A stretch of DNA of 64,000 nucleotides from CAZROT01 sp964601895 (GTDB taxonomy: Bacteria; Pseudomonadota; Gammaproteobacteria; Enterobacterales; Enterobacteriaceae), in the NCBI GenBank assembly GCA_964601895.1, contig CAZROT010000001.1:248001-312000 (forward strand). Direction: 5' to 3'. Of this stretch, positions 18,022 through 26,869 are shown in pieces (position 1 is the first letter of the stretch; each line of letters starts with the position of its first letter). Under the pieces are notes generated by a model. That model did no database searches. It had not been told where the DNA came from and was given only the letters and a program-made list of their open reading frames with translations. The translations under genes were made by a program, and so were the position numbers.

Positions 18022-19299
18022 GTGAAATTTACTCCCGTTAAAAATGATAAGAAGCAGGAAATGTTCAAAATAGGAAATAGCGCAGGCACAAAAGATTTTT
18101 CAACAATACCGCCTGATGAGGCCAGTAAATCTAATCCGTTCAGGAAAGAACAAGAAGCTGGCGGACAGCCATTTTCGTATTCCCTGACAGCGGGCAGAAA
18201 CACGTCTGAACAATCAGAAGCTGCCGGACTTACCAGCAATATTCCCCTTTATCAGGCTGGATTCACTGTGCCAGCCGCCGCCTTAAATCGACCTTCCCTT
18301 GCCGCTATTCCTGGCATTGTGAACTTCAGGGAAGAAACTGTGCAGACGGAACACAAAGGAAAATTTGCACTTACACCATAGCAGCAGGAAGACAGAGCGC
18401 TCATTCGTCGTGCTTTCTGTATTGAGCCGACGGAATTTCCCAGAAGGTACCCATCGTTCTCGGGTATAAGGGGCAGGGGTATTAGTTTAGTCTCCGCTCA
18501 CAGTGATACTGAAAATACCTTGCGTGAACTGGAAGATTTTGCTCAGTCTCGTTGCCCGTCAGCGATTGAGGAAAAAGAAAGAAAAACTCCACTCGACAAA
18601 AATTGCAGCGCGGAAGAAAAGATTCCCTGGTTGATGGAGGCAATTACGTCGGTAATTGCTCCAGAGTTGAGTTATCTTAACAACTCTGCGGGGTTTGGTG
18701 AATACGTAAACCAGATCGCAGATGAGCATATTGAAAGATTTTTTGCCAAGGAAGCAGGTGATTCTGTGCAAAGCCGCGTCATAAATGATGTACCCGTTCA
18801 GTGTGTCAACGGCATAGCAGTCATACAACAGCAGAAAAATAACAATCTTGGTGCTGCGCTGGCTACGTTGATAGTAAACAGGGTGCTGGCGATGGAGTAC
18901 GAAAAAAATAACGCAGCTTTTGATAATTTGATGAAAGTGAATCTCAGTAGCTTGTTGGATTGCCAGGACAGGGAGCAGAATTTACCTGAGCTCGCTAAGA
19001 AGGCGGGGCTTGTTAAGGTGGATACTAAATTTTTCGGTAATTCTGCGGAGGAATTCAAGGTACCTTTAATAGAGGCACTTGAAAGAGACGGGCACGCCAT
19101 TGTGACTATCATGTTTCCACTTCGTCGTTACTTCTACCTTGTTGTCAACGAAGTCCGTGAAGCAGAAGGGATAGCAGATGTCATCATTCCTTTCCATGGC
19201 ATGAGGGCTGAGATACAGCTTTCTGCTCTGCTTAGCGGTATTAATACACTTGGCTTTCTCGAGATGCTGCAATTCAGGGAGCTAGCGAAAAGAAGTTGA
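18022..19299 (+). pseudogene. Effector-like gene interrupted by an in-frame amber codon
   Basis: One frame is open from GTG 18022 to the stop at 19299 except for a single TAG at 18379-18381. Read through, it gives 425 residues. The part before the TAG (119 residues) is Ser/Thr/Gly-rich and disordered, like other effector N-termini here. The later part has VIQQQKNNNLGAALATLI and RDGHAIVTIMF. These loosely resemble the Gln..Cys helix and the His strand of papain-like/C39 proteases, with Leu where the Cys should be; this is a weak guess. The TAG is followed by two CAG codons, so a single C-to-T change would explain it. The start is uncertain, with no clear ribosome site. Confidence 0.5.
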
Positions 19300-19411
19300 A
19301 GATTCAGGAGCGGTATCGACCCTGTTTTGGGTGCAGGAGTGCCTGGCGGCAAATTGCAGGGAAAGCCTGGTAGCGTCAATATAATCGCAACGGCCGCCAA
19401 AGTGGTGTGTT

Positions 19412-20047
19412 TCACTGGGGCGTTTTTTCCTTAAATTCACACCATGCGCTGATAATGCAGGTACTGCAGCGGGGTTTGCGCGCTGTACAGGTATAACGGC
19501 CATGCAGGATAAGCCAGTGATGACAATCTTGTTTAAAGGCGCCCGGTACCACCCGGTCGAGTCTGTCTTCCACCTGACGCACCGTATTGCCAGGAGCAAA
19601 TCCCGTACGATTACAGACTCTGAAGATATGAGTATCCACGGCAATCACAGGCCAGCCAAAGGCGGTATTCAGTACGACATTGGCTGTCTTTCTTCCCACA
19701 CCCGGTAAAGCTTCTAGGGCTGCGCGATTTTCAGGAACAACGCCATGGTGTTGTTCTATTAAAATACGGCAGGTTTTCATGATGTTATCAGCCTTGCTGT
19801 TAAACAGACCGATGGTTTTAATCAGTACCTTGAGATTATCAAGGCCCAGTTCCAGCATCTGTTGTGGTGTACTGGCCCGTGGCCAGAGCAGGGCAGTGGC
19901 TTTATTAACGCTCATATCTGTGGCCTGTGCCGAAAGTATGACGGCAATCAGTAACTGGAACGGGGTGCTGTAAACCAGCTCTGTCTGTGGCTGTGGATTC
20001 CAGCTACGTAAACGCTGCAGAATGGCCACACGCTTTTCTTTATTCAT
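19412..20047 (-). CDS. nth: Endonuclease III, DNA glycosylase/AP lyase
   Basis: Removes oxidised pyrimidines and nicks abasic sites in base-excision repair. The 211-residue protein shows the helix-hairpin-helix LPGVGRKTANVVL with catalytic Lys, the VDTHIFRV Asp, and the [4Fe-4S] cluster Cys spacing C-x6-C-x2-C-x5-C near the C-terminus. Its start overlaps the end of rnfE by 8 bases, as the last gene of the rnfABCDGE-nth unit, the usual enterobacterial order. Confidence 0.97.
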   Translation of the reverse strand: MNKEKRVAILQRLRSWNPQPQTELVYSTPFQLLIAVILSAQATDMSVNKATALLWPRASTPQQMLELGLDNLKVLIKTIGLFNSKADNIMKTCRILIEQHHGVVPENRAALEALPGVGRKTANVVLNTAFGWPVIAVDTHIFRVCNRTGFAPGNTVRQVEDRLDRVVPGAFKQDCHHWLILHGRYTCTARKPRCSTCIISAWCEFKEKTPQ

Positions 20048-20756
20048 CGTTCATCATTATTCCAGCCTGGTGCTGCAGTGTCGTTGCCGTTCCTGCTGGC
20101 TGTGTTTTTCTGTGACGCGCTGTTATTTTTTCATCAATCAGGGACTTGATGGCCAGCATCATGCCAAGGCCGATGAATGCTCCTGCGGGCAGAATGGCCA
20201 GTAAAAAGGGATTGTCATAATGAATGATTTCTATACGCAGTGTATCTGCCAGGTGCCCGGGTAGCCGGTCAGCACCATCGAACAGCGTACCCTGACCGAG
20301 GATTTCACGCAGGGCGCCCAGTATAAACAGTGCCGCGCTGATGCCAAGTCCCATGGCCAGCCCGTCCAGTGCGGCCAGCGCAGGGGGGCTTTTGACGGCG
20401 CAGACTTCTGCACGGCCGATGACAATGCAGTTGGTGATAATCAGCGGAATAAAAATCCCCAGAGACTGATACATCTCAAAGGCAAAAGCCTGCATCAGCA
20501 TCTGCAGTATGCTGACCATGCAGGCAATTATCATGACATAGATGGGAATACGAATTTCGAACGCTATCCAGCGGCGGCAGAGTGAAATCAGGGTATTGGT
20601 TCCTGTCAGCACCAGAGTGGTTGCCAGACCCAGAGCCAGTGCATTGATGGCAGTGGAAGACACCGCCAGCACCGGGCACAACCCAATCAGTTGCGTCAGA
20701 GCCGGGTTATTTTTCCATAAACCCTGGTGAAAAATAGCCTGAACGTTATGCATCAT
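20040..20756 (-). CDS. rnfE: Electron transport complex subunit RnfE (RsxE)
   Basis: A 238-residue, six-helix membrane subunit of the Rnf complex, which couples electron transfer between ferredoxin and NADH to ion movement; the E. coli version (Rsx) keeps SoxR reduced. Recognised by NPALTQLIGLCPVLAVS near the N-terminus and the conserved ITNCIVIGRAE. The ATG overlaps the rnfG stop by 4 bases. Confidence 0.95.
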   Translation of the reverse strand: MMHNVQAIFHQGLWKNNPALTQLIGLCPVLAVSSTAINALALGLATTLVLTGTNTLISLCRRWIAFEIRIPIYVMIIACMVSILQMLMQAFAFEMYQSLGIFIPLIITNCIVIGRAEVCAVKSPPALAALDGLAMGLGISAALFILGALREILGQGTLFDGADRLPGHLADTLRIEIIHYDNPFLLAILPAGAFIGLGMMLAIKSLIDEKITARHRKTQPAGTATTLQHQAGIMMNDE

Positions 20757-21376
20757 TGTGCCTCACAGCGCGCAAGGGAGGAAAATTGGCCTGACAGGCT
20801 GTCCAGCCAGGTAAGGGTGTGTTTGACGGCATTGATAACGGCACGTGGTGTGACAGTAGCACCGGTAAACTGATCGAATATACCACCGTCTTTTTTAACT
20901 GCCCACTCGCTGAGGGTTTCAGGAGTCACCCGTTTACCGTTGAACTGCTGTATCCAGCCGGAAACACGTATGTCAATCTTATCCCCCAGTCCGGGAGTTT
21001 CCTGATGTTTCACGACACGTGTTCCCAGTATCTGACCGCTAATGTCAGCGCCAATCAGTAGTTTTATTGCCCCTGCCCAGCCATCGGGTGCGGTACTCTC
21101 AATGGCGATTGCCACCGGCTCCCCATCCATGCGCGCCAGCCACAGCCGGTGATTGTCATGGCTGCCGGGAATATTATCAGTGACAACGTAACATTCTGCT
21201 TTCAGGTCATTATTATACCAGTCTGCAGGAATGACTTCATTGAGCATTGCCTGTTGCTGCAGTGCGACCTGCTTTACAATTTCATTTTCAGTCAATACGT
21301 TAATCACAGCAACAGGTGCGGTTGTCAGTGCAGCGAACAGGGCCAGTTTGATACCCTGATGTTGCATGATGTTCAA
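20753..21376 (-). CDS. rnfG: Electron transport complex subunit RnfG (RsxG)
   Basis: A 207-residue subunit with one N-terminal membrane helix and a periplasmic FMN-binding domain. The covalent flavin site is in FDQFTGATVTPRAVINAVK (SGAT-like motif, Thr). TTG at 21374-21376 is chosen as the start because GAGGAGG lies about 5 bases upstream and the length then fits E. coli RsxG (206); a longer in-frame reading to 21448 overlaps rnfD. Confidence 0.94.
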   Translation of the reverse strand: MNIMQHQGIKLALFAALTTAPVAVINVLTENEIVKQVALQQQAMLNEVIPADWYNNDLKAECYVVTDNIPGSHDNHRLWLARMDGEPVAIAIESTAPDGWAGAIKLLIGADISGQILGTRVVKHQETPGLGDKIDIRVSGWIQQFNGKRVTPETLSEWAVKKDGGIFDQFTGATVTPRAVINAVKHTLTWLDSLSGQFSSLARCEAQ

Positions 21377-21393
21377 AAATACCTCCTCAAAGC

Positions 21394-22359
21394 CTATTGG
21401 GATCCATAGACCCGTGGTTGTGTGTAGCTGTCGATAAGCGGTACGCAAAGGTTAGCGCTCAGTACCGCAAAAGCAACGGCATCAGGCCAGTTACCATAAA
21501 CACGGATAAGCCAGACCAGTGATCCGCACAGACTGCCGAAGATTAACCGTCCCCGGGGAGTGGCTGCTGCGCTCACCGGATCGGTGGCAATAAAAAATGC
21601 ACCCAGCATGGTAGCACCAGAAAAAAGGTGCAGTAACGGGGGTGCAAAGCGTTCGGGCGCTAGCAGCCATCCGGCTGTGGCACAGACAGTCAGTGCCAGC
21701 AGAAAACTGACTGGAATATGCCAGTGAATAATACGACGCCATAACAGAAAAAGCCCGCCTGCGAGAAACCCGGTATTGATCCACTGCCATCCATGTGCGG
21801 CCAGCACACCCTGAAACAGAGGGTGTTGCAAAATTTCTGCTGCTGTCTGTGTACGCAGACCTGTTTTGAATGCCTCCAGCGGTGTCGCCTGACTCCAGGC
21901 ATCCACCGTCATATCCACAGGCACAGGCCAGGTGGTCATTTGCAGCGGGAAAGAGACCAGCAGCACTGCATAACCTGTCATCGCGGGGTTAAACAGGTTA
22001 TGGCCTAACCCCCCATAGAGCTGTTTGGCAATGATAATGGCAAAAGCAGTCCCCAGCACGGTAATCCACCAGGGTGCGCATGGGGGCATGCAGACAGCCA
22101 GTAACAGTGCTGTTACCAAGGCAGAATTGTCGCGCAGGCGTATCAGTATCGCTCGCCTGCGTAGCCACAAAACCAGAGCCTCTGCCACCAGCGCTGTTAC
22201 CATCGCAATGGCAGCGTGAAAAAGGTTACCGTAACCAAAATACCAGGTCTGGATAGCAAAGCCTGGGATGCAGGCCAGTATGACCCATAACATCATTGCG
22301 CCTGTACTGTTTTTCGCATGATGAGTGAAAGGCGCAGTGGCAGTCTGCAGTTCCATCAT
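21394..22359 (-). CDS. rnfD: Electron transport complex subunit RnfD (RsxD)
   Basis: A 321-residue membrane subunit. It contains KDNSALLT-like RDNSALVTALLLAV, IIAKQLYGGLGHNLFNPAM and the flavin-bearing SQATPLEAFKTG (Thr). It is about 30 residues shorter than the E. coli protein because the loop after the LVSFPLQMTTW segment is reduced. It overlaps rnfC by 4 bases and precedes rnfG by 17 bases. Confidence 0.95.
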   Translation of the reverse strand: MMELQTATAPFTHHAKNSTGAMMLWVILACIPGFAIQTWYFGYGNLFHAAIAMVTALVAEALVLWLRRRAILIRLRDNSALVTALLLAVCMPPCAPWWITVLGTAFAIIIAKQLYGGLGHNLFNPAMTGYAVLLVSFPLQMTTWPVPVDMTVDAWSQATPLEAFKTGLRTQTAAEILQHPLFQGVLAAHGWQWINTGFLAGGLFLLWRRIIHWHIPVSFLLALTVCATAGWLLAPERFAPPLLHLFSGATMLGAFFIATDPVSAAATPRGRLIFGSLCGSLVWLIRVYGNWPDAVAFAVLSANLCVPLIDSYTQPRVYGSQ

Positions 22360-24083
22360 AAAGGAAGGCCCTTTTTTTGTTCCTGCTTCATTATGGGCGG
22401 AGCTGCTTTTCTGGCCTGAATTCTGGCCACTGCCATGGCGACTTCCTCTTTGTAGGGAGAGCTTTGTGGACAGGCAGGTTCGGGTAATGTTTCACAGGTG
22501 GTCATTGGTATTTCTATGGCAGCGGGCATGAGTGTGCCAGATGTGCATGCGTCGTGGGTTATTTTCTGGTGTTCAGTCTGTTGACTGTCGGTGTTTGCTT
22601 CATCTGCTACTGCCGTCTGTTTTGCTGGGTTTACCCTGCGGGTTGCCAGCGGATAGCGGGCTTCACGCGCCTGTTTTTCCTGCTCCATACGCGCATTTTT
22701 TGCTTCAAAGCGTATTTTTGCAGCAACAGCGCGGGCATGTTCTTCGTCCTGCAGGCGTATTGTTGCTTTTTCCTGTTGATAATACTGTACCAGCGGGATA
22801 GCACTCGGGCAGACAAAGGCACAGGCACCGCATTCCAGGCAGTCAAAAAGATGATGCTGACGCGCTTTTTCGTGTTCTGCTCCCCGGCTGAACCAGTAGA
22901 GCTGCTGTGGCAGCAGATTCGCCGGGCAGACATCGGCACACAGCCCGCAGCGGATACAGGGTTGCTCTGCTGCAGCCATTGCTGTTGCTGATTGTTTGAT
23001 TGTCAGCAGGCAGTTACTGGTTTTCATCACGGGAACATGCGTGTTTGCAAAAGTGGCTCCCATCAGCGGTCCTCCCATCACCAGCATGTGCTGGCATTGC
23101 GGATTAAATCCGGCGTTATCCAGCAGGTCCCTGACAGGTGTTCCTATGCGCACCCAGACATTACCCGGTGAGGTTAATCCATCTCCCGCGAGGGTAATCA
23201 CGCGTTCAGTCAGCGGCTGGCCATCAATAATCGCGCGCTTAATGGCAAATGTGGTACTGACGTTTTGTGTCAGTACATTAACTGCGGATGAATGCTGGCC
23301 ACAAGGCACCTCGCGCCCCGTCAGCATGGTGGTCAGTTGTCTGGTACTGCCGCTGGGATATTTGGCTGGCAGAAGCTGTAGTTTAATGTCAGCAGAGTCA
23401 GCAAGTACCAGACGCAGGGCAGCAATCGCCTGTGCTTTATTGTTTTCAATGCCGATAATTGTCTGTGCTGGTTTTAAAATGTGCATGAGTATATGTATAC
23501 CCTGGAGAATTTCATCAGCATGCTCCTGTATCAGACGTTCATCGGCAGTGACATAAGGCTCTGATTCAGCAGCATTGATGATAAGAATCTCAGTTTTATG
23601 CAGCAGGCCACTCTGTAGTTTTTTTGCCGTGGGAAATCCGGCACCGCCAAGGCCGACAATGCCAGCAAGATGCAGACGATTGATTAACTCTCTGGGATCC
23701 TGCTGCTGGTAATCCCTGACAGGCCAGGATTCACTGGCGCTATCATGGCCATCTGGTTTGAGATGTATACAGAGTGCCATTGGGTTGGTGCCTGCAGTAA
23801 CATGAGGTTCAATGGCAGTAATGATGCCGGATGTCGGGGCGTGTACGGGTACCTGCAGGTAGTTCCCTTTAGTTAATGGCTGGCCTTTCAGTACGCTGTC
23901 ACCCTGTTGTACCTTTATTTCACCAGCAGCACCCTGGTGCTGTTGCAGGGGGATAATGAAGTTATCCGACAGGGGAAGCTTTCTCAGGGCTACGTTGACA
24001 GACTGTGCTTTCATTGCCGGTGGATGTATGCCCCCGGCGAAATTAGGGATGATTTTTTTGCCTGAAGCAAATGGATTAAACAT
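22356..24083 (-). CDS. rnfC: Electron transport complex subunit RnfC (RsxC)
   Basis: The NADH-facing subunit of Rnf, 575 residues. The start is set at MFNPFASGKKI (24083), overlapping the rnfB end by 8 bases, because FAGGIHPPAMK then sits where it does in E. coli; a longer in-frame reading runs inside rnfB. It shows the glycine-rich GLGGAGFPTAKKL NADH-site segment and two ferredoxin motifs, CIRCGLCADVCP and CLECGACAFVCP. The long Ala/Arg repeat tail of E. coli RsxC is mostly absent. Confidence 0.94.
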   Translation of the reverse strand: MFNPFASGKKIIPNFAGGIHPPAMKAQSVNVALRKLPLSDNFIIPLQQHQGAAGEIKVQQGDSVLKGQPLTKGNYLQVPVHAPTSGIITAIEPHVTAGTNPMALCIHLKPDGHDSASESWPVRDYQQQDPRELINRLHLAGIVGLGGAGFPTAKKLQSGLLHKTEILIINAAESEPYVTADERLIQEHADEILQGIHILMHILKPAQTIIGIENNKAQAIAALRLVLADSADIKLQLLPAKYPSGSTRQLTTMLTGREVPCGQHSSAVNVLTQNVSTTFAIKRAIIDGQPLTERVITLAGDGLTSPGNVWVRIGTPVRDLLDNAGFNPQCQHMLVMGGPLMGATFANTHVPVMKTSNCLLTIKQSATAMAAAEQPCIRCGLCADVCPANLLPQQLYWFSRGAEHEKARQHHLFDCLECGACAFVCPSAIPLVQYYQQEKATIRLQDEEHARAVAAKIRFEAKNARMEQEKQAREARYPLATRRVNPAKQTAVADEANTDSQQTEHQKITHDACTSGTLMPAAIEIPMTTCETLPEPACPQSSPYKEEVAMAVARIQARKAAPPIMKQEQKKGLPL

Positions 24084-24660
24084 GGGTTTTTGTTTCAATA
24101 AACTGTACCGGAATGGTGTTTGCATAGGCTTTCGCACCGCGTTTATTGTCACCAGCAACAGGAAGCAGGCTGATGCAATCCATAGGGCAGGGTGCAAGAC
24201 ACAGCCCGCAGCCAGTGCAGTAATCACTAATGACCGTATGTAGCGCGCGCGTGGTACCGATGATGGCATCTACCGGGCATGCCTGGATACATTTGATACA
24301 ACCAATACACTGGCTTTCGTCAATAAAAGCGACCATGGGTGTTGAATGGGTGACGATGTCACTTTCGTCCAGCGGTTGTGGCGAAACGCCGAGTATTTCT
24401 GCCAGCTTTAGCATAACCTGCTCGCCCCCGGGCGCGCATTTATTGATTTTTTCTCCCTGCTGGCAGACCGCCTGTGCATAAGGGCGGCAGCCAGGCCAGC
24501 CACACTGACCACACTGACTTTGTGGCAGTGCCCTGTCGATAATGTCAATCACCGGATCGTCGTTAACCTGAAAGCGCGTAGATGCCAGGCCGAGGAGAAT
24601 GCCGGCAATCAGCGCCAGAATGCTTAATGCACAGATTGCAAGGATGAGTGACAGAATCAT
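24076..24660 (-). CDS. rnfB: Electron transport complex subunit RnfB (RsxB)
   Basis: A 194-residue iron-sulfur subunit. An N-terminal membrane helix precedes the CGQCGWPGC motif and two ferredoxin clusters, CIGCIKCIQACP and CTGCGLCLAPCP. It carries electrons between soluble ferredoxin and the membrane part. Its start overlaps the rnfA stop by 4 bases. Confidence 0.96.
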   Translation of the reverse strand: MILSLILAICALSILALIAGILLGLASTRFQVNDDPVIDIIDRALPQSQCGQCGWPGCRPYAQAVCQQGEKINKCAPGGEQVMLKLAEILGVSPQPLDESDIVTHSTPMVAFIDESQCIGCIKCIQACPVDAIIGTTRALHTVISDYCTGCGLCLAPCPMDCISLLPVAGDNKRGAKAYANTIPVQFIETKTHV

Positions 24661-25238
24661 GATTTCACCATCCCGCTAAAGCCACTAAAAGCCAGTGACA
24701 TCAGCCCTGCGGTAATGAGTGCAATGGATGCTCCACGAAAAGGCGCAGGTATGTCAGCCACTGCCAGACGCTCACGCATGGCAGCAAACAGTATCATAAC
24801 CAGTGAAAATCCTGCTGCAGCGCCGAGGCCGTACACGACGGATTGCAGAAAATTGTGTGACTGATTGCTGTTTAACAGGGCGACTCCCAGGACGGCACAG
24901 TTACTGGTAATTAACGGTAAAAAGATGCCCAGTAACCGGTACAGTAGCGGGCTGATTTTGCGTACCATTAACTCAGTAAACTGCACGACTACAGCAATCA
25001 CAAAAATAAAGGCCATGGTACGCAGATAACCCAGCTCAAGTGGCAACAGGATGAATCTGTTTATCATAAAGGAGCATATGCAGGCTAGTGTCAGGACAAA
25101 GGCCGTTGCGAGCCCCATGCCGCAGGCTGTTTCCAGCCGGGTGGAAACACCCATAAACGGACAGAGTCCGAGAAATTTAACCAGTACAATATTATTCACT
25201 AATACGGTACCGACAAACAACAGCAGGTATTCAGTCAT
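24657..25238 (-). CDS. rnfA: Electron transport complex subunit RnfA (RsxA)
   Basis: First gene of the rnf operon, 193 residues, six membrane helices. Conserved VKFLGLCPFMGVSTRLE near the start and ITSNCAVLGVALLN in the middle identify it. Paralogous to RnfE within the complex. Confidence 0.96.
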   Translation of the reverse strand: MTEYLLLFVGTVLVNNIVLVKFLGLCPFMGVSTRLETACGMGLATAFVLTLACICSFMINRFILLPLELGYLRTMAFIFVIAVVVQFTELMVRKISPLLYRLLGIFLPLITSNCAVLGVALLNSNQSHNFLQSVVYGLGAAAGFSLVMILFAAMRERLAVADIPAPFRGASIALITAGLMSLAFSGFSGMVKS

Positions 25239-25539
25239 CAGCGCACCTGAAGGAAAATGCGCCTATTATGGAAAACTGCCCTGCTGATGACAATAGGCGT
25301 GTTGCGAAACTCTTCGACGCACACACCGGTCGGGCAGGTAAAAACACTGATTCCTGTTGCTAGGAGCAATAAATTTTGTTCTGTGATACGCGGGCACTTA
25401 GTTGTTTTACTGCAAGTAAATATCAATAACGGGCAAATACACTCAGTACAGATTTATGATTCGAGGGGGGATTAGTTGATATTTTTTATCATGGTGCCAG
25501 CCAGTTAACGTAACAGTTGTCTGCAAAGGCGGGCCTGTT
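25239..25539. other. rnf upstream region
   Basis: About 300 bases that should hold the rnfA promoter and the end of the preceding cassette transcript. No ORF, recognised operator or strong terminator was seen. Confidence 0.35.
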
Positions 25540-25878
25540 TCATTTTTTTACTGTTAAAATAATACCCAAAATTATTAATATAATACCGCTAATATAATGA
25601 AAATTAAAACGTTCACCAAACAGGAAATAACTTCCTGCAGGCACAAATACAAATGCAAGCGCCATAAGCGGATAAATATGACCTAATTCTACGCGCTGCA
25701 ATACCCATATCCAGGCTAAGGTGGTCATGCCGTATAACAGCAGGGCTATTAAAAGAATTACTGTCCCGCTTGAAAAAAAAGAATTATTTGTCTGGCGTAA
25801 ATTAATTGCACTGAGTTTAAATAATAATTGACCCGCTGCAATTCCGATTGTACATAATAATGCTACAAAATAAGTCAT
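25540..25878 (-). CDS. Small four-helix EamA/SMR-type membrane protein (ArnE-like)
   Basis: A 112-residue protein with four membrane segments and the conserved SMR/ArnE-type stretch ELGHIYPLMALAFVFVP, then FGERFNFHYISGIILIILGI. Relatives include the undecaprenyl-phosphate-aminoarabinose flippase subunits. It follows a dolichyl-phosphate-sugar-type glycosyltransferase by 10 bases, so a role in flipping a lipid-linked sugar is the best inference. A small multidrug transporter is the alternative. Confidence 0.7.
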   Translation of the reverse strand: MTYFVALLCTIGIAAGQLLFKLSAINLRQTNNSFFSSGTVILLIALLLYGMTTLAWIWVLQRVELGHIYPLMALAFVFVPAGSYFLFGERFNFHYISGIILIILGIILTVKK

Positions 25879-25888
25879 ATATTATCCT

Positions 25889-26869
25889 TTACATTTTTCT
25901 GTTATAACTTAATTTACTGTATATTGCTCTTTTGGGAACAGAGGCAATATCATAAGCAAAAAAAGCCAGAATAAATTGCAATCCCATTATTAATGGCATG
26001 GCAGAAAGCATGACAGTACCTGCTGGAGTAGCAATAGTGGAGTCGATATTCTCTATCCAATTTTTCGCACCGTAGATAACTCCAAATAGCGTAAGGACAA
26101 GGCCAGCGGGTAATTCTAAAGAAGCAATAGATATATCTCTTAAGTAATAATTATAGAAAATTCGTTTGATAAAATTTCTCAAATGTTTATAAATAAAATC
26201 ACCTATCAGCCTGGATATTTTTAAGTTACTGGTTTCATCAATATATTGGGCTCTCATAGGAATATCGCTAACAGCTGCATGAAGTGTGTTTAATCTGAAT
26301 AAGATATCTGTTTCGAAAAAAAAACGCTTACTCAGTTTATCAAGGGGGAGTTGTCTGGCAACATTCTTATGAATAGCCGTGTAACCATTAGTTGGATCAA
26401 AAATGTGCCAGTATCCTGAGGATAATTTAGTCAGAAAAGATAAAATAGCATTACCAAATAACCTGATTCCAGGCATGGATTGAAGGTCTTCTAAATTGAA
26501 GAAGCGATTTCCTTTGGTATAATCTGCTTCACCCTGCATTATGGGATTAATAAAATTAACCAGAAGTTCAGGATCCATTTGCCCGTCACCATCTATTTTA
26601 ACAAAAATATCAAAACCATCTTCGATGGCTTTTTTATACCCGGTTATAACAGCAGCACCCACTCCCTGATTTGATGAATGTCTGATAATCAATACACGAG
26701 GATCACTGCAATGCTGTCTGACATATTCACCCGTGTTTTCAGGGCAATGGTCGTCAACAATATAAATGATTGCAACTTTTTGTTTACTAACTGCAGTTAG
26801 TACGTCGAGTATTTTTTCTTTTACTTTATAACAGGGTATAATCACTGCTATTTTTATATTATCCGACAT
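25889..26869 (-). CDS. GtrB/DPM1-like family 2 glycosyltransferase
   Basis: A 326-residue polyprenyl-phosphate glycosyltransferase. The GT-A domain begins AVIIPCYKVKEKILDVL. It has VDDHCPENT, SNQGVGAAVITGYKKAIEDG and the metal-binding KIDGDGQMDP. Two C-terminal membrane helices (about 245-310) fit the GtrB type that loads a sugar onto undecaprenyl phosphate. The start at 26869 has AAGG upstream and overlaps the preceding gene by 11 bases; an earlier in-frame start lies deep inside that gene. Confidence 0.85.
   Translation of the reverse strand: MSDNIKIAVIIPCYKVKEKILDVLTAVSKQKVAIIYIVDDHCPENTGEYVRQHCSDPRVLIIRHSSNQGVGAAVITGYKKAIEDGFDIFVKIDGDGQMDPELLVNFINPIMQGEADYTKGNRFFNLEDLQSMPGIRLFGNAILSFLTKLSSGYWHIFDPTNGYTAIHKNVARQLPLDKLSKRFFFETDILFRLNTLHAAVSDIPMRAQYIDETSNLKISRLIGDFIYKHLRNFIKRIFYNYYLRDISIASLELPAGLVLTLFGVIYGAKNWIENIDSTIATPAGTVMLSAMPLIMGLQFILAFFAYDIASVPKRAIYSKLSYNRKM

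Noticed and set aside
18520..19299. Separate gene starting at TTG 18520
   Set aside because: The frame is open back to the TAG at 18379 and the same frame continues upstream, so this is the second part of one interrupted gene.
24084..24269. 62-residue N-terminal extension of RnfC
   Set aside because: It lies inside rnfB in another frame; the start at 24083 matches the family.
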